From B4-G1 sp964393895 (GTDB taxonomy: Bacteria; Chloroflexota; Anaerolineae; B4-G1): 22,492 nt of DNA. Position 1 is the first letter of the stretch. Each line of letters starts with the position of its first letter. The notes under the pieces are model-generated. The model had not been told where the DNA came from. It saw only the letters and a program-made list of their open reading frames with translations, and did no database searches. This document shows positions 14,103 to 21,975 of this stretch, piece by piece. A program made the translations under genes and the position numbers. The stretch is taken from contig CAYMWP010000077.1 of assembly GCA_964393895.1 (NCBI GenBank), positions 1 through 22,492 of the forward strand, given 5' to 3'.

Positions 14103-15632
14103 TCAAGTATCAATTCCCTTCAGCCTAACAGTGCCTAGTTCAGAGCGAATGTAACCCAGGAGTTTCAAAGGATGAACTACGTTCCAAAGCAACACCATTT
14201 CGGTTTTGCGGAGTTGACCGACAGCGTACAGTAGAACTAGATAGGACGAGAGGCCAAGCACAATGGCCAGGGCGTAAGAGAATAGGTCGGGGTTCGGAAG
14301 ACGCAAGAGTGGGATCAAACCAACACCGACCATCAGACTGCCGCCTAGGAGAAACCAGAGCATCCCTTTCCAAAGACCAATACCGACACGACGAACTGAA
14401 AAGTTTATCACGCAAAGACACTGTGTTGTGTCCTTAAGAAGAACAGCAATGGCGGCACCAAGAGCTCCCAGCCCGGCAACAGGAACACCAAACAACAAGG
14501 TAGGAATGAGCACGCTACTCGCAACAATCAACACGGCGAGACCCAATAAATTCATAGCTAGCAGGTGACGGTGCTGTTCAACCGCAAAGATCACCTGCTG
14601 ATAAGGCAGGATGATAGTGTTCGGTATCACGGTCAGGGCCAAGACGGCTGCAACAGAGGCCGCAGGCGAAAAGTCTGGACCCAGGTAGATCCGAACTAGG
14701 GGCTCTCGTACTATGATAAGTAATCCAGCAATGGGGACGATGATCAGCAGCAAATACTTTAGCGCTCCCTTCAGTCGTTGACGCATTCTTGAGTAATCCG
14801 AATGCGCCGCATCCCGTGAGACTCGTGGAAAGAAGAAACGCATAGCCGATGACATCAGTTGCCTGGGAATTGCCAGCAAACCCAGCATACCCACATAGTA
14901 GCCGACCTGTACAGTTCCCCCCAGATGGCCCAAAAGTACCCTATCCAGGTTTCCCACGAAGCTGGCGCTGACGATGAGTGCCATCTGCGGCCAGACATAA
15001 GCGGTGAAATCCTTTAGGATGGACCATTTTGGACAGCCGACCTGATGATGCCTCTTCATAAACACAAGCCCAACCAATAGGCCCCCAAGCTTCTCCAGCG
15101 CAAAGGCACCACTCAACCCAATCAGGCCCCAACCTTGGCAGGCGGCGGTGATTTTGGCAATGGTTGCAAGGAATGTCCCTGTCAGACTGGTTAACGTCAT
15201 CCTGGCTGCCTCCAGTCTGGCTAGAAAGATCATCTGGATGGCAGAGAACAACATTCCTGCGACGTGAAACAGACCGATCAGGTAATAGGCAATAAGCCGG
15301 TCTGTGCTAGAGAGAACCTTGTTCTGCCAGTCACCTACTGCAGGAACAATAACGATGGTCAGGGTAGAGATGGCTACAAGGAAACCTTGGATCAATAGGA
15401 AGGTGGACGTGTAGTCGCCGGTGTCGTCTCGTTCAGCAGCTCTTTTCACGTAAGCTTTGCTGTACCCAAGATCGGAGAGCAAGGTCAGCGTGCCCAGCAG
15501 GCTCATCAAGTACCCAATTGTTCCTAGAACTTCAGCGCCCATCAAGCGGGCCACAATGGCTGTGGTGAGCATATTCATTAACCCAACCGCAGCCGTTCGC
15601 ATAAACAGGAGAAGTGCCCGGCGACCAGTCAT
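14103..15632 (-). CDS. Wzx-type polysaccharide flippase (MOP superfamily)
   Basis: Integral membrane protein of 509 aa with about 12-14 hydrophobic segments spread along its length. The N terminus has the family's typical ARLMGAEVLGTIGYL (about residues 29-43) and LSDLGYSKAYVKRAAE, as in RfbX/Wzx and related lipopolysaccharide exporters. A central NLDRVLLGHLGGTVQVGYY block is characteristic of this group. It would move lipid-linked oligosaccharide units across the cytoplasmic membrane. It starts at ATG 15632 without a strong Shine-Dalgarno and is separated from the preceding GT by 87 nt, in which I see no clear promoter. The next gene follows after 24 nt. AT content is higher than in genes on either side. 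Confidence 0.88.
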   Translation of the reverse strand: MTGRRALLLFMRTAAVGLMNMLTTAIVARLMGAEVLGTIGYLMSLLGTLTLLSDLGYSKAYVKRAAERDDTGDYTSTFLLIQGFLVAISTLTIVIVPAVGDWQNKVLSSTDRLIAYYLIGLFHVAGMLFSAIQMIFLARLEAARMTLTSLTGTFLATIAKITAACQGWGLIGLSGAFALEKLGGLLVGLVFMKRHHQVGCPKWSILKDFTAYVWPQMALIVSASFVGNLDRVLLGHLGGTVQVGYYVGMLGLLAIPRQLMSSAMRFFFPRVSRDAAHSDYSRMRQRLKGALKYLLLIIVPIAGLLIIVREPLVRIYLGPDFSPAASVAAVLALTVIPNTIILPYQQVIFAVEQHRHLLAMNLLGLAVLIVASSVLIPTLLFGVPVAGLGALGAAIAVLLKDTTQCLCVINFSVRRVGIGLWKGMLWFLLGGSLMVGVGLIPLLRLPNPDLFSYALAIVLGLSSYLVLLYAVGQLRKTEMVLLWNVVHPLKLLGYIRSELGTVRLKGIDT

Positions 15633-15719
15633 GACTTGTGCACCGTCAGGGGGTAGTTATGTGTCCACCCAGGTGTTTCGTGATACATTGACAAACCAAG
15701 CAGATGCGCAACCGTGACA

Positions 15720-16823
15720 TCACGATCTCCCGGCCGCGAGCTTCTGCAAGAGTTCTACTTCCTGCTGCAACAGGTTACCCAGATCGTACTTGGCTTCGAT
15801 CAACGCGCGAGCACGATGGCCCATCTCCCGGCCAGCGGCCCGGTCTGCCAGCAGTCGCCGCAATCCAGACACCAGGCTCGCTGGGTCGGTGCCAGGGCAA
15901 AGGATGCCCGTCTCCCCATCTTGAAGCACGTCGCGGATGCCGGGCACATCGGTCCCCACGCAGGGGAGCCCTACGCTCATCGCCTCTAGGAGCGCCTTGG
16001 GGTGTCCCTCGATGTGAGAAGGGAGCACGAACAGATCTGCCATCTGTAGATAGGTTGGCAGAGCCTCGTAGGGAACGATCCCCTCTAGTTCAACATCCAC
16101 GCCCAATTTCTCTGCCTGATGGGCCAGAGCCTCTCGCTGATTCCCTCCCCCGACCAAAACCAGTTGCAGGTCACCTACGATGGCGACGGCCTCCAACAGA
16201 GCAAGCAGGTTCTTTTGTGGTTCCAACCGGCCGACAAATATGGCCACAGGCGGGTCATTTGACGGTGGATGAGGAGGTGGACAGAAAGCAACGGTATCCA
16301 CGCCGTTGGGGATGAGGTGAATTCGTTCTGGAAGGGTCCACCGGGCAACGTGCCGCGCCAACTCCGGCGTGGTCACGATCACACCATCGGCCATACGCAG
16401 CCCCAGCCGCTCCACAGCGGTCGCCAGGAAGTAACTTGTCCATCTCCGCGTGGGGCGTATGAATTCAGCATAACGATATCCATAAGTGGCCACGAAGGGC
16501 AACTTTAGGCGAACTTTGGCCAGCGCAGCGGGAATCACACCGGTCATCTGCATCACCCGTGCAACGTGGCAACGAGCCAGATCATCCCGGTAGCGCAATG
16601 GCAGCCACGGGCTGTAGAGTAGAGAGTGGAGTCCCCTCGGTCCTGGTCTCAACTTGCACCGTCGAGGTAGATCCCACTCCTCCTCGGCGTATGAAAAGTA
16701 AAGTACTTGCTCAAAGTGGCGGGCGTACATCGGCAGGTAGTGGGCAGTAAAGCGGTGGAGTTGCCCGCTGCGCGCCAGATCGCTCAAGCTGCCTCCCCGG
16801 TTGGGGAAGATGGCCAGGTTCAT
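15720..16823 (-). CDS. GT4-family glycosyltransferase
   Basis: GT-B fold transferase of 367 aa. The interdomain IPNGVD (171-176) leads into the donor domain, beginning FVGRLEPQKNL (196-206), with an LVGGGN loop (223-228) and the EX7E pair E272 and E280 in the run EGHPKALLEAMSVGLP. This assigns family GT4. The N-terminal domain is short and starts LAIFPNRGGS, a Gly-containing loop as expected for the acceptor side. Donor sugar is not predictable. Its ATG overlaps the stop of the upstream GT by 4 nt; the 87-nt gap after it, before the flippase gene, is one of the larger spaces in the cluster. Confidence 0.9.
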   Translation of the reverse strand: MNLAIFPNRGGSLSDLARSGQLHRFTAHYLPMYARHFEQVLYFSYAEEEWDLPRRCKLRPGPRGLHSLLYSPWLPLRYRDDLARCHVARVMQMTGVIPAALAKVRLKLPFVATYGYRYAEFIRPTRRWTSYFLATAVERLGLRMADGVIVTTPELARHVARWTLPERIHLIPNGVDTVAFCPPPHPPSNDPPVAIFVGRLEPQKNLLALLEAVAIVGDLQLVLVGGGNQREALAHQAEKLGVDVELEGIVPYEALPTYLQMADLFVLPSHIEGHPKALLEAMSVGLPCVGTDVPGIRDVLQDGETGILCPGTDPASLVSGLRRLLADRAAGREMGHRARALIEAKYDLGNLLQQEVELLQKLAAGRS

Positions 16824-18127
16824 CGTCGTTTCTCGATTAACTCCGTATACAATGCTTCGAACTGGTCGAGAGAGCGGTCGGGATCAAAGCGTTGGTACAG
16901 CCAGGCTTGTCCCCGTTCTCCCATGCGGCGGGCCAGGTCAGAGTCGGTTAGCAACCGAACGATCGCCGTGGCCAGACCAGTCACATCGTGGCGGTCCACG
17001 AGTATGCCGGTCACTCCTTCAATCACCGTCTCAGGAATACCCCCGACGCGGGTGGCGACCACCGGTACTCCCACGCTCATAGCCTCTAACAACACACGTC
17101 CCTGGGCTTCAGGGGTAGCTGAGGGGAGCACCACCAGACGTATCTCACGCATCAGAGACAGTACCTGGGGATTCGGCAACGGCGACCACTGAATCACGTG
17201 CTGGCGCAACTCCGGACCGATGCTATCTTCTGCGTTGCCCCGGCCTACGAACAGGAACATCGCCTCTGGCGCGGCTGCAACGACCTGAGGAATCGCCGCC
17301 AGCAAGTCTGGCGTACCTTTGCCCAGGGACTGCTTGCCCACGTACAGCACTATTGACTGTCCACGCAGTTCGTCCGCCCGAGGCATACCGCCCCAATCGA
17401 AGGACGCTGGTTCGAGCGGGAGAGGAGGCAGATTATAGATCACCTCGGTGTCCGGCAGGTTGCTGTGAGGCGCGGTAGTGTAGACGGCGCGGATGCCCTC
17501 GGTGATAAACACCGCCCGGTCCATCCGGGCCAGTACAAAGCGGCGCAGGGCGAGATCCAGACGTTGCCACATCACCGAGTGCAAGAGAAAACGTATCCGC
17601 CGTTTCCAGGAGCGGCTGCCAACGTAGCGGTCGTAGAAGCGATGAGCGCAACGCCAATACTTGCGTAGCAGGTCGCAGTCGGCGGGTACGGTATCGGCAT
17701 CCTGTACGCAGGTGGCGAATGGGCAGAGAGGAAATGTGTCACGGATAGTCACTAGGGCGGGCAGGCTAAGCATCTGCGCTGCCAGCCAGACGCCGGGCAT
17801 ACTGAACTTGTTCTGAGCGTGCAGCAGCGCTAGCTTCTCCGCTTTTGCGATCCGAACGATATGCCGGCCCGAATGGATGTAGAACCAGGGATTACCCAGG
17901 TGCCGGGTAGGTACCGGCTCCGTACCTTCCATCTTGGCCGGAAAAGGAAAGCGAAAAACGGAGCAGTCATTGAACTCCTCCCGGTCAGGCAGTTGGCCGT
18001 AGTTGGGTGTGATGACCGCGACCCGATGCCCTCGACCAGCCAACCCCTTGGCGAGTTGAAGGGTACTCCATTCCGCACCGCCGGGCGCAAAGGGTGGAAA
18101 GTACTCGTTGACCAGGCCGATGTTCAT
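16820..18127 (-). CDS. GT4-family glycosyltransferase with Cys cluster
   Basis: GT-B glycosyltransferase of 435 aa. The N terminus NEYFPPFAPGGAEW (7-20) is the usual GT4 acceptor-side glycine loop, followed by a typical LAKGLAGRGHRVAVIT. The donor domain contains LYVGKQSLGKG (261-271), LFVGRGN (292-298) and the EX7E pair E340/E348 within PEAQGRVLLEAMSVGVP. Between the domains an insertion has four cysteines (C135, C140, C151, C160), a pattern seen in some GT4 enzymes and possibly a metal or disulfide site. It overlaps the frameshifted methyltransferase upstream and the next GT downstream by 4 nt each, so it is part of the same operon. Substrates unknown. Confidence 0.9.
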   Translation of the reverse strand: MNIGLVNEYFPPFAPGGAEWSTLQLAKGLAGRGHRVAVITPNYGQLPDREEFNDCSVFRFPFPAKMEGTEPVPTRHLGNPWFYIHSGRHIVRIAKAEKLALLHAQNKFSMPGVWLAAQMLSLPALVTIRDTFPLCPFATCVQDADTVPADCDLLRKYWRCAHRFYDRYVGSRSWKRRIRFLLHSVMWQRLDLALRRFVLARMDRAVFITEGIRAVYTTAPHSNLPDTEVIYNLPPLPLEPASFDWGGMPRADELRGQSIVLYVGKQSLGKGTPDLLAAIPQVVAAAPEAMFLFVGRGNAEDSIGPELRQHVIQWSPLPNPQVLSLMREIRLVVLPSATPEAQGRVLLEAMSVGVPVVATRVGGIPETVIEGVTGILVDRHDVTGLATAIVRLLTDSDLARRMGERGQAWLYQRFDPDRSLDQFEALYTELIEKRR

Positions 18128-18696
18128 AGCTTGCGACCGATGCCGATAATGGCGGGACTAAAATCAGTCCATAACCGTCGTGCCAGCCGGGCCAGCGGGT
18201 GCCGTCCCAAAAATGGCCTTACCTCCGCCTCAAAGCCTGAATCGCGTAATAATTGACGCAGGTTGCGTGAGGTAAAGTCTTTGGTGTCGTGATCCAGGCG
18301 CTGCCGTCCGAGGGCGCACACAATCCTGGCTTTGAGTTGAGACTTGTTGGATGTGGTGACGATGAACTCACCTCCAGGTCTCAAAACCCGGTGGGCTTCA
18401 GCGAAAAAGACCCAGGGATTAAACAGGTGCTCAATCACCGTACGTGAGAACACCACGTCGAACGTGTTGTCGAGAAAGGGCATATTCTTGTTAAGATCAG
18501 CTTGGAGGAGCACTGTAAGGCCATTGGCCCGGCAATGCTCGATTAGCTCTGTTACTATCTCCAGGCAGATGACACCGTTTCCAGCGTCCTGAATCAGCCG
18601 AGAGAAATACCCATTGCCAGCACCTGCGTCGAGCACGAGCTTTCCCCTGGGAATCAGAAGCAGATCGTCTTGGCTGATGGGTACGACGGAATTCAT
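18124..18696 (-). CDS. SAM-dependent methyltransferase, probably 5'-truncated by a frameshift
   Basis: Class I methyltransferase (Methyltransf_11 type) of 190 aa as it stands. The SAM motif LVLDAGAGNGYFSRL starts at residue 20, the acidic strand-2 end is ICLEIV, and FDVVFSRTVIEHL and HRVLRPGGEFIVTT are the later core motifs. The reading frame opens at ATG 18696, which has a stop codon directly before it and no clear Shine-Dalgarno. A well-initiated peptide in another frame (18683-18790) looks like the missing N terminus. If the frame were joined the protein would be about 220 aa. It overlaps the downstream GT by 4 nt. Likely acceptor is a sugar of the surface glycan. Confidence 0.75.
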   Translation of the reverse strand: MNSVVPISQDDLLLIPRGKLVLDAGAGNGYFSRLIQDAGNGVICLEIVTELIEHCRANGLTVLLQADLNKNMPFLDNTFDVVFSRTVIEHLFNPWVFFAEAHRVLRPGGEFIVTTSNKSQLKARIVCALGRQRLDHDTKDFTSRNLRQLLRDSGFEAEVRPFLGRHPLARLARRLWTDFSPAIIGIGRKL

Positions 18697-18790
18697 CTAG
18701 GTTGGCTGGTCGCCAACGAGTGCTCTTGCGCCCTATGTAGTAGTCGCCGATCATTTCAGGATAGTTCTTGACGCTACTTGGTGGTTTCAT
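18683..18790 (-). pseudogene. Out-of-frame N-terminal part of the methyltransferase gene
   Basis: From ATG 18790, which has GGAAAGA about 7 nt upstream and lies 21 nt after the preceding gene's stop, a peptide reads MKPPSSVKNYPEM, then YYIGRKSTRWRPANLDEFRR. That ending is what often precedes the first SAM-binding strand in such enzymes. Beyond about 18683 this frame turns into nonsense, while the frame one base away continues with VPISQDD and then the SAM motif. A single-base insertion or deletion between about 18700 and 18680 would join them. Either a real mutation or a sequencing/assembly error. Confidence 0.6.
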
Positions 18791-18811
18791 ATGATTTCTT
18801 TCCATCGAAAC

Positions 18812-19603
18812 TCATGGTGTTTTGCGGCACCGCAATTGCCAGCCAGTGCTTTCCTGCGGATACTGTAGCGCGACCTTTCGCTTCCACTGGCTCAGACGCC
18901 GGTAGGCGCTCAACGACAGTCCACCCACAAAGTCAATCAAACCGGCCCACGGTGTGTCGTAGACTATGGGCACGAAATCACCCTCCACACGGAAACCACC
19001 CTCCTCCAACTCCGTCTCCAGTTCCTCCCGGCTATATTCGATCTTGTGATCGGGGTCGGAATAGTGAAAGAGGCCGGCGGCCTCCAAACGGCGTTTCCAG
19101 CTCGTTTCCCGGTTGGGGGCGGCCAGGAACACGACGCCATCATCGTTTAGCACCCGGCGTATCTCGCGCAAGGCGGCCTGGCGCCGGTGCAGATGCTCCA
19201 GCACGTCGAGGAAGAGCACCTTGTCGAAAGTGCCGTCGGCGAAAGGGAGACCGGTCTCGGCGCTGGCCTCCAGCAAGCGCAAGTTCTTCACGCCTTGCTC
19301 GGCTGCCAGCCGTTGACCTGTGGCTAACTGACGCTCGTCGTAGTCAAAGCCCACTATCAGTCGGCAACGCCCGGCGGCTCGCAGCGCGTGGGCTCCACTG
19401 CCGCAGCCCACGTCGAGCACTATGTCGTCAGGCTCCAGATATTCGGTGTACCAGTGGTGCCTGGCATCCAACCTGGTCAGGTGCTTGGGATGTATGTAGA
19501 CGCTGGACTTGCCCGTCCACCTGGTCAAGCGCATCGAGGCCGACTTGAGCTTGACATTCAAGTATTGGATAGCGCGTAACCAGATACGTTCGATCATCGC
19601 CAT
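18812..19603 (-). CDS. SAM-dependent methyltransferase (class I)
   Basis: Methyltransferase of 263 aa. The SAM-binding motif IVLDVGCGSGAHALR is at 61-75, the strand-2 acidic residue is in GFDYDE (85-90), and the post-I and later motifs LPFADGTFDKVLFLDVLEHL and IRRVLNDDGVVFLAAPN follow. This is a Methyltransf_11/UbiE-like arrangement. A C-terminal stretch with FHYSDPDHKIEYS fits enzymes that methylate sugars or lipid-linked acceptors, but the substrate is not evident. ATG 19603 or the ATG at 19597 could start it. The latter overlaps the upstream GT stop by exactly 4 nt, the common pattern in this operon. It ends 21 nt before the next, frameshifted methyltransferase. Confidence 0.85.
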   Translation of the reverse strand: MAMIERIWLRAIQYLNVKLKSASMRLTRWTGKSSVYIHPKHLTRLDARHHWYTEYLEPDDIVLDVGCGSGAHALRAAGRCRLIVGFDYDERQLATGQRLAAEQGVKNLRLLEASAETGLPFADGTFDKVLFLDVLEHLHRRQAALREIRRVLNDDGVVFLAAPNRETSWKRRLEAAGLFHYSDPDHKIEYSREELETELEEGGFRVEGDFVPIVYDTPWAGLIDFVGGLSLSAYRRLSQWKRKVALQYPQESTGWQLRCRKTP

Positions 19604-20742
19604 CGCTCGTTATCCAACACCTGCCCGTAGAGTTCCACCAGCCTCCGGGCGACCATCTCCCAGCGAAATAATGCTTCAACCCGCCGCCGGCCGGCCTCGC
19701 CGAACTGCCGCGCCAACGGCTCGTCCTGGAGCAGCGTCACCACCCGCTCCGCAAATCGCCGCCGGTCGCCCAGTGGAGCCAGGAAGCCGGTCTTGCCATC
19801 AACGATGACCTCGGGCAGCGAGCCGACCGCCGTCGCCACCACCGGCTTGCCGCACGACATGGCCTCGCCGGTTGTCAAGCCGAACCCCTCCAGGCTGGAG
19901 GGATGGACGTACAGATCGGCCAGGTTGTAGAGCCGCACCTTATCCGCCTCCGGCACGTAGCCGGTAAAGATGACCTTGTCGGCGATGCCCAACTCCTTGG
20001 CCTGGCGGCGCAGCTTTTTCTCCTCGCTGCCTGACCCAGCGATGAGCAGGCGGGCCCTGTCTTCCATTTCGGTCACGACGTCGTAAAAGACCTCGAGCAG
20101 CAAGCCCACGTTCTTTCTGGGTTTCAAGCCACCCAGGAAAAGCAGAACCTTGCGGCCTGCCAGGCCCAAATCCGCCGCCAGCCGCTCGTCTTTCTGCTGC
20201 GGCTCGAATTCTCGAGCAATGCCCGCATAGATCACGGCTGCGTGGCCGATGTCCACCTGTAATTCTCTTGCCAACTGCTCGCGGGAGAACTGGCTGTCGG
20301 TCGTGACCAGGTCGCAGGACTCGATCACGCGCTTCTCAATCACCGGGTTGAGCCAGTTGTGGTCCACGTGATGATGATGGGCCACCACAGGCACCGGCAG
20401 CCGGTATCGCCGTCTGGCCCACAGCGCCGCCGGCCCTACAAAGCGCAGCGAGTGTGCCCGTAGCAGGTCGAAGGGCTGTTGGTCGTAGACTCGCTTGATG
20501 TACGGCGGAAACACCAGGTTGGAAACGTACCAGCGAAATCCCTTAGGCAGCCAGGTGCGGTGTATGTGCCAGTTAGGGACATTGGCCCAACAGAGAGCTC
20601 GGCCTGGCAATATGAGGTCAATCTGTACTCCCTCCAACGCCAAATGCTTCAATACTTCTCGCTCGTAAACCTCACCACCGGAGGAGGATTCAGTGGCCAG
20701 GCTCACGTGGGGGGAGCAGATCCTCAGAGGTTTCTCAGTCAC
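19594..20742 (-). CDS. GT4-family glycosyltransferase
   Basis: GT-B transferase of 382 aa. The N-terminal part has SSSGGEVYEREVLKHLALEG (20-39), an AHHHH run (121-125), and VDHNWLNPVIEKRVIESCDL. The donor domain shows FLGGLKPRKNV (202-212), LIAGSGSEEK (233-242) and the EX7E pair E285/E293 in LEGFGLTTGEAMSCGKPVV. It is the first glycosyltransferase after the regulator. The chosen start is GTG 20742, which overlaps the regulator's stop by 8 nt; the longer open frame to 20823 lies inside the regulator gene. Function in the surface-glycan pathway is inferred from context; donor is unknown. Confidence 0.88.
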   Translation of the reverse strand: MTEKPLRICSPHVSLATESSSGGEVYEREVLKHLALEGVQIDLILPGRALCWANVPNWHIHRTWLPKGFRWYVSNLVFPPYIKRVYDQQPFDLLRAHSLRFVGPAALWARRRYRLPVPVVAHHHHVDHNWLNPVIEKRVIESCDLVTTDSQFSREQLARELQVDIGHAAVIYAGIAREFEPQQKDERLAADLGLAGRKVLLFLGGLKPRKNVGLLLEVFYDVVTEMEDRARLLIAGSGSEEKKLRRQAKELGIADKVIFTGYVPEADKVRLYNLADLYVHPSSLEGFGLTTGEAMSCGKPVVATAVGSLPEVIVDGKTGFLAPLGDRRRFAERVVTLLQDEPLARQFGEAGRRRVEALFRWEMVARRLVELYGQVLDNERWR

Positions 20743-21214
20743 TGCTCTCGTTCCCCGGCCACTCCACCACAAACTCCGTCCCCTCCGCCCGTACCTCCGG
20801 CAGCGACGATGAAGAGTCCTCAACTCCTATCCCCTCTTCCAGGCAGGTCAGGCGGAATATCTCCATCGCCTCGTCCTTGCCATTGACCCGCACCGCCGCG
20901 TAACCGCGCTCGCGCACGCTCGCCAGCGCCTCCCGCGCCGCCTGGCGCAGCTCGCGGTAGACCCGCAGTGAGACTTCCATATATTGCGAGGTCAGTTTGG
21001 CCTTGAGCGCCAGCCCCTCAGGCGTGACAAAGTACTTGAGCCGGCTGCGTTCCATGCGCGTCGCTTTGACGTAGCCCTTTTTGATCAGCCGCTTGAGGTA
21101 CCAGTTGACGCTGCCCACCGCCGCGCCCAACTGGGCGGCCAGGTTGGCCTGGGTCGTCTCGGGGTTGCGCTCCAGTACCTCCAGGATGCGCAGTTGGCGC
21201 TCTACTTCCGACAT
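20735..21214 (-). CDS. EPS-associated MarR-type winged-helix regulator
   Basis: Transcription factor of 159 aa. The first 75 residues form a winged helix: a helix RQLRILEVLERNP (6-18), a turn motif TQANLAAQLGAAVGSVNWYL (21-40), the wing with a basic KATRMERSRLKYFVTPEG (50-67). This matches the EPS-associated MarR family, usually found at the head of exopolysaccharide loci, and here it stands directly before the polysaccharide genes. A helical linker (about 75-100) and a C-terminal part (about 104-155) resemble a small Rossmann-like half, but the Gly-rich loop is not obvious. It starts 9 nt after the HEPN stop with GAGAG 6 nt upstream of ATG 21214. Likely controls the operon that contains it. 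Confidence 0.82.
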   Translation of the reverse strand: MSEVERQLRILEVLERNPETTQANLAAQLGAAVGSVNWYLKRLIKKGYVKATRMERSRLKYFVTPEGLALKAKLTSQYMEVSLRVYRELRQAAREALASVRERGYAAVRVNGKDEAMEIFRLTCLEEGIGVEDSSSSLPEVRAEGTEFVVEWPGNESSD

Positions 21215-21223
21215 TGGCCGCTC

Positions 21224-21631
21224 TCACGTCCCTGGCTCAATGATGCCCTCGGCCCAACGGACAACTGCCTCTGCGATGGTGATAGCCTCGTTGTACTCCT
21301 CCCACGTCACCGGTTCTGCGAGGCCAGGGTAGCGAGTTTCTACTGCATAGTCCGACAAACCTCTCGCTCGTTGAGCAGATTCCGGGATGCTCTGCCCAGC
21401 TTGTTCTACGAGTGTCAACAATTGCGCCAGATCGTGAACGTAGGGAAACCGCACGCCCAGGTGGATCAGCACGGCTTTGATAGCCTTCTCGGTTGCTTGT
21501 TGTGCATCAAAACACAAATCCTCCAGGTAAATTTCTGGAATTTCTGGTGATATGCTTGCTTTCGCCAGGTTGCTCCTGGCCCGATTTAACCACTCTCGTG
21601 GATCGTCGGGGGGAAACCGTTCATTGCGCAT
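21224..21631 (-). CDS. HEPN-domain protein (putative toxin of an MNT-HEPN pair)
   Basis: All-helical HEPN-domain protein of 135 aa. The likely RNase motif RX4H is R61-FPYV-H66, followed by DLAQLL, the usual THDLxxLL context of this HEPN group. Other conserved helices are DAQQATEKAIKAVL (42-55) and SDYAVETRYPG. In HepT of Shewanella the motif is RX4HXY and the Tyr is AMPylated by the partner; here the position two after His66 is Leu, so that Tyr is missing, and a Tyr instead precedes the His. Encoded after the nucleotidyltransferase with an 11-nt overlap. HEPN/MNT pairs are known type II or VII toxin-antitoxin modules; whether this one is active cannot be seen. Confidence 0.88.
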   Translation of the reverse strand: MRNERFPPDDPREWLNRARSNLAKASISPEIPEIYLEDLCFDAQQATEKAIKAVLIHLGVRFPYVHDLAQLLTLVEQAGQSIPESAQRARGLSDYAVETRYPGLAEPVTWEEYNEAITIAEAVVRWAEGIIEPGT

Positions 21632-21938
21632 ATATTACCTTCCCTTCCCGCAAAGCAGGCTCAATCACTAGAGCGAAAGAATCCTTGTACCGCTCAATAT
21701 CCTCGGGAGTCACTACCACCACATCCACAGCCTGCCCTACCCCAAAGAGGTTCATATAGATATCCTGAGACAGCCGCCGCCGGTGGACGCCCGATTTCAC
21801 CACCAGCAAGTCCACGTCGCTGTGCGGCCCCATCTCCCCCCGGACGGCAGAGCCGAACATTATGATCTTTTCCGGCTGCGCCACCTCGACGATGCGCCGG
21901 ACGATCTCGTCCAGCACCTCTTGCTTTACCTGGCCCAT
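21621..21938 (-). CDS. Minimal nucleotidyltransferase (MNT, antitoxin partner)
   Basis: Minimal nucleotidyltransferase of 105 aa. The catalytic motif GSAVRGEMGPHSDVDLLVV begins at G29-S30, with metal-binding Asp41 and Asp43, and a third acidic residue, Asp72 in VDVVVV. All key residues are present, so it should be able to transfer a nucleotide, as MntA does when it modifies HepT. The ATG at 21938 is chosen; an in-frame TTG at 21974 would add 12 residues rich in Gly and Arg without conserved features. It precedes and overlaps the HEPN gene by 11 nt, and appears to be the first intact gene of the minus-strand operon. I see no convincing promoter upstream. Confidence 0.88.
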   Translation of the reverse strand: MGQVKQEVLDEIVRRIVEVAQPEKIIMFGSAVRGEMGPHSDVDLLVVKSGVHRRRLSQDIYMNLFGVGQAVDVVVVTPEDIERYKDSFALVIEPALREGKVIYAQ

Positions 21939-21975
21939 TGCCCCTCTACCCCCTCGTCGCGCTGCCCCAGACAAT

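Noticed and set aside
15633..15719. Internal promoter in the 87-nt gap before the flippase gene
   Set aside because: A TTGTCA-like box occurs on the minus strand but no -10 box stands at a usable spacing.
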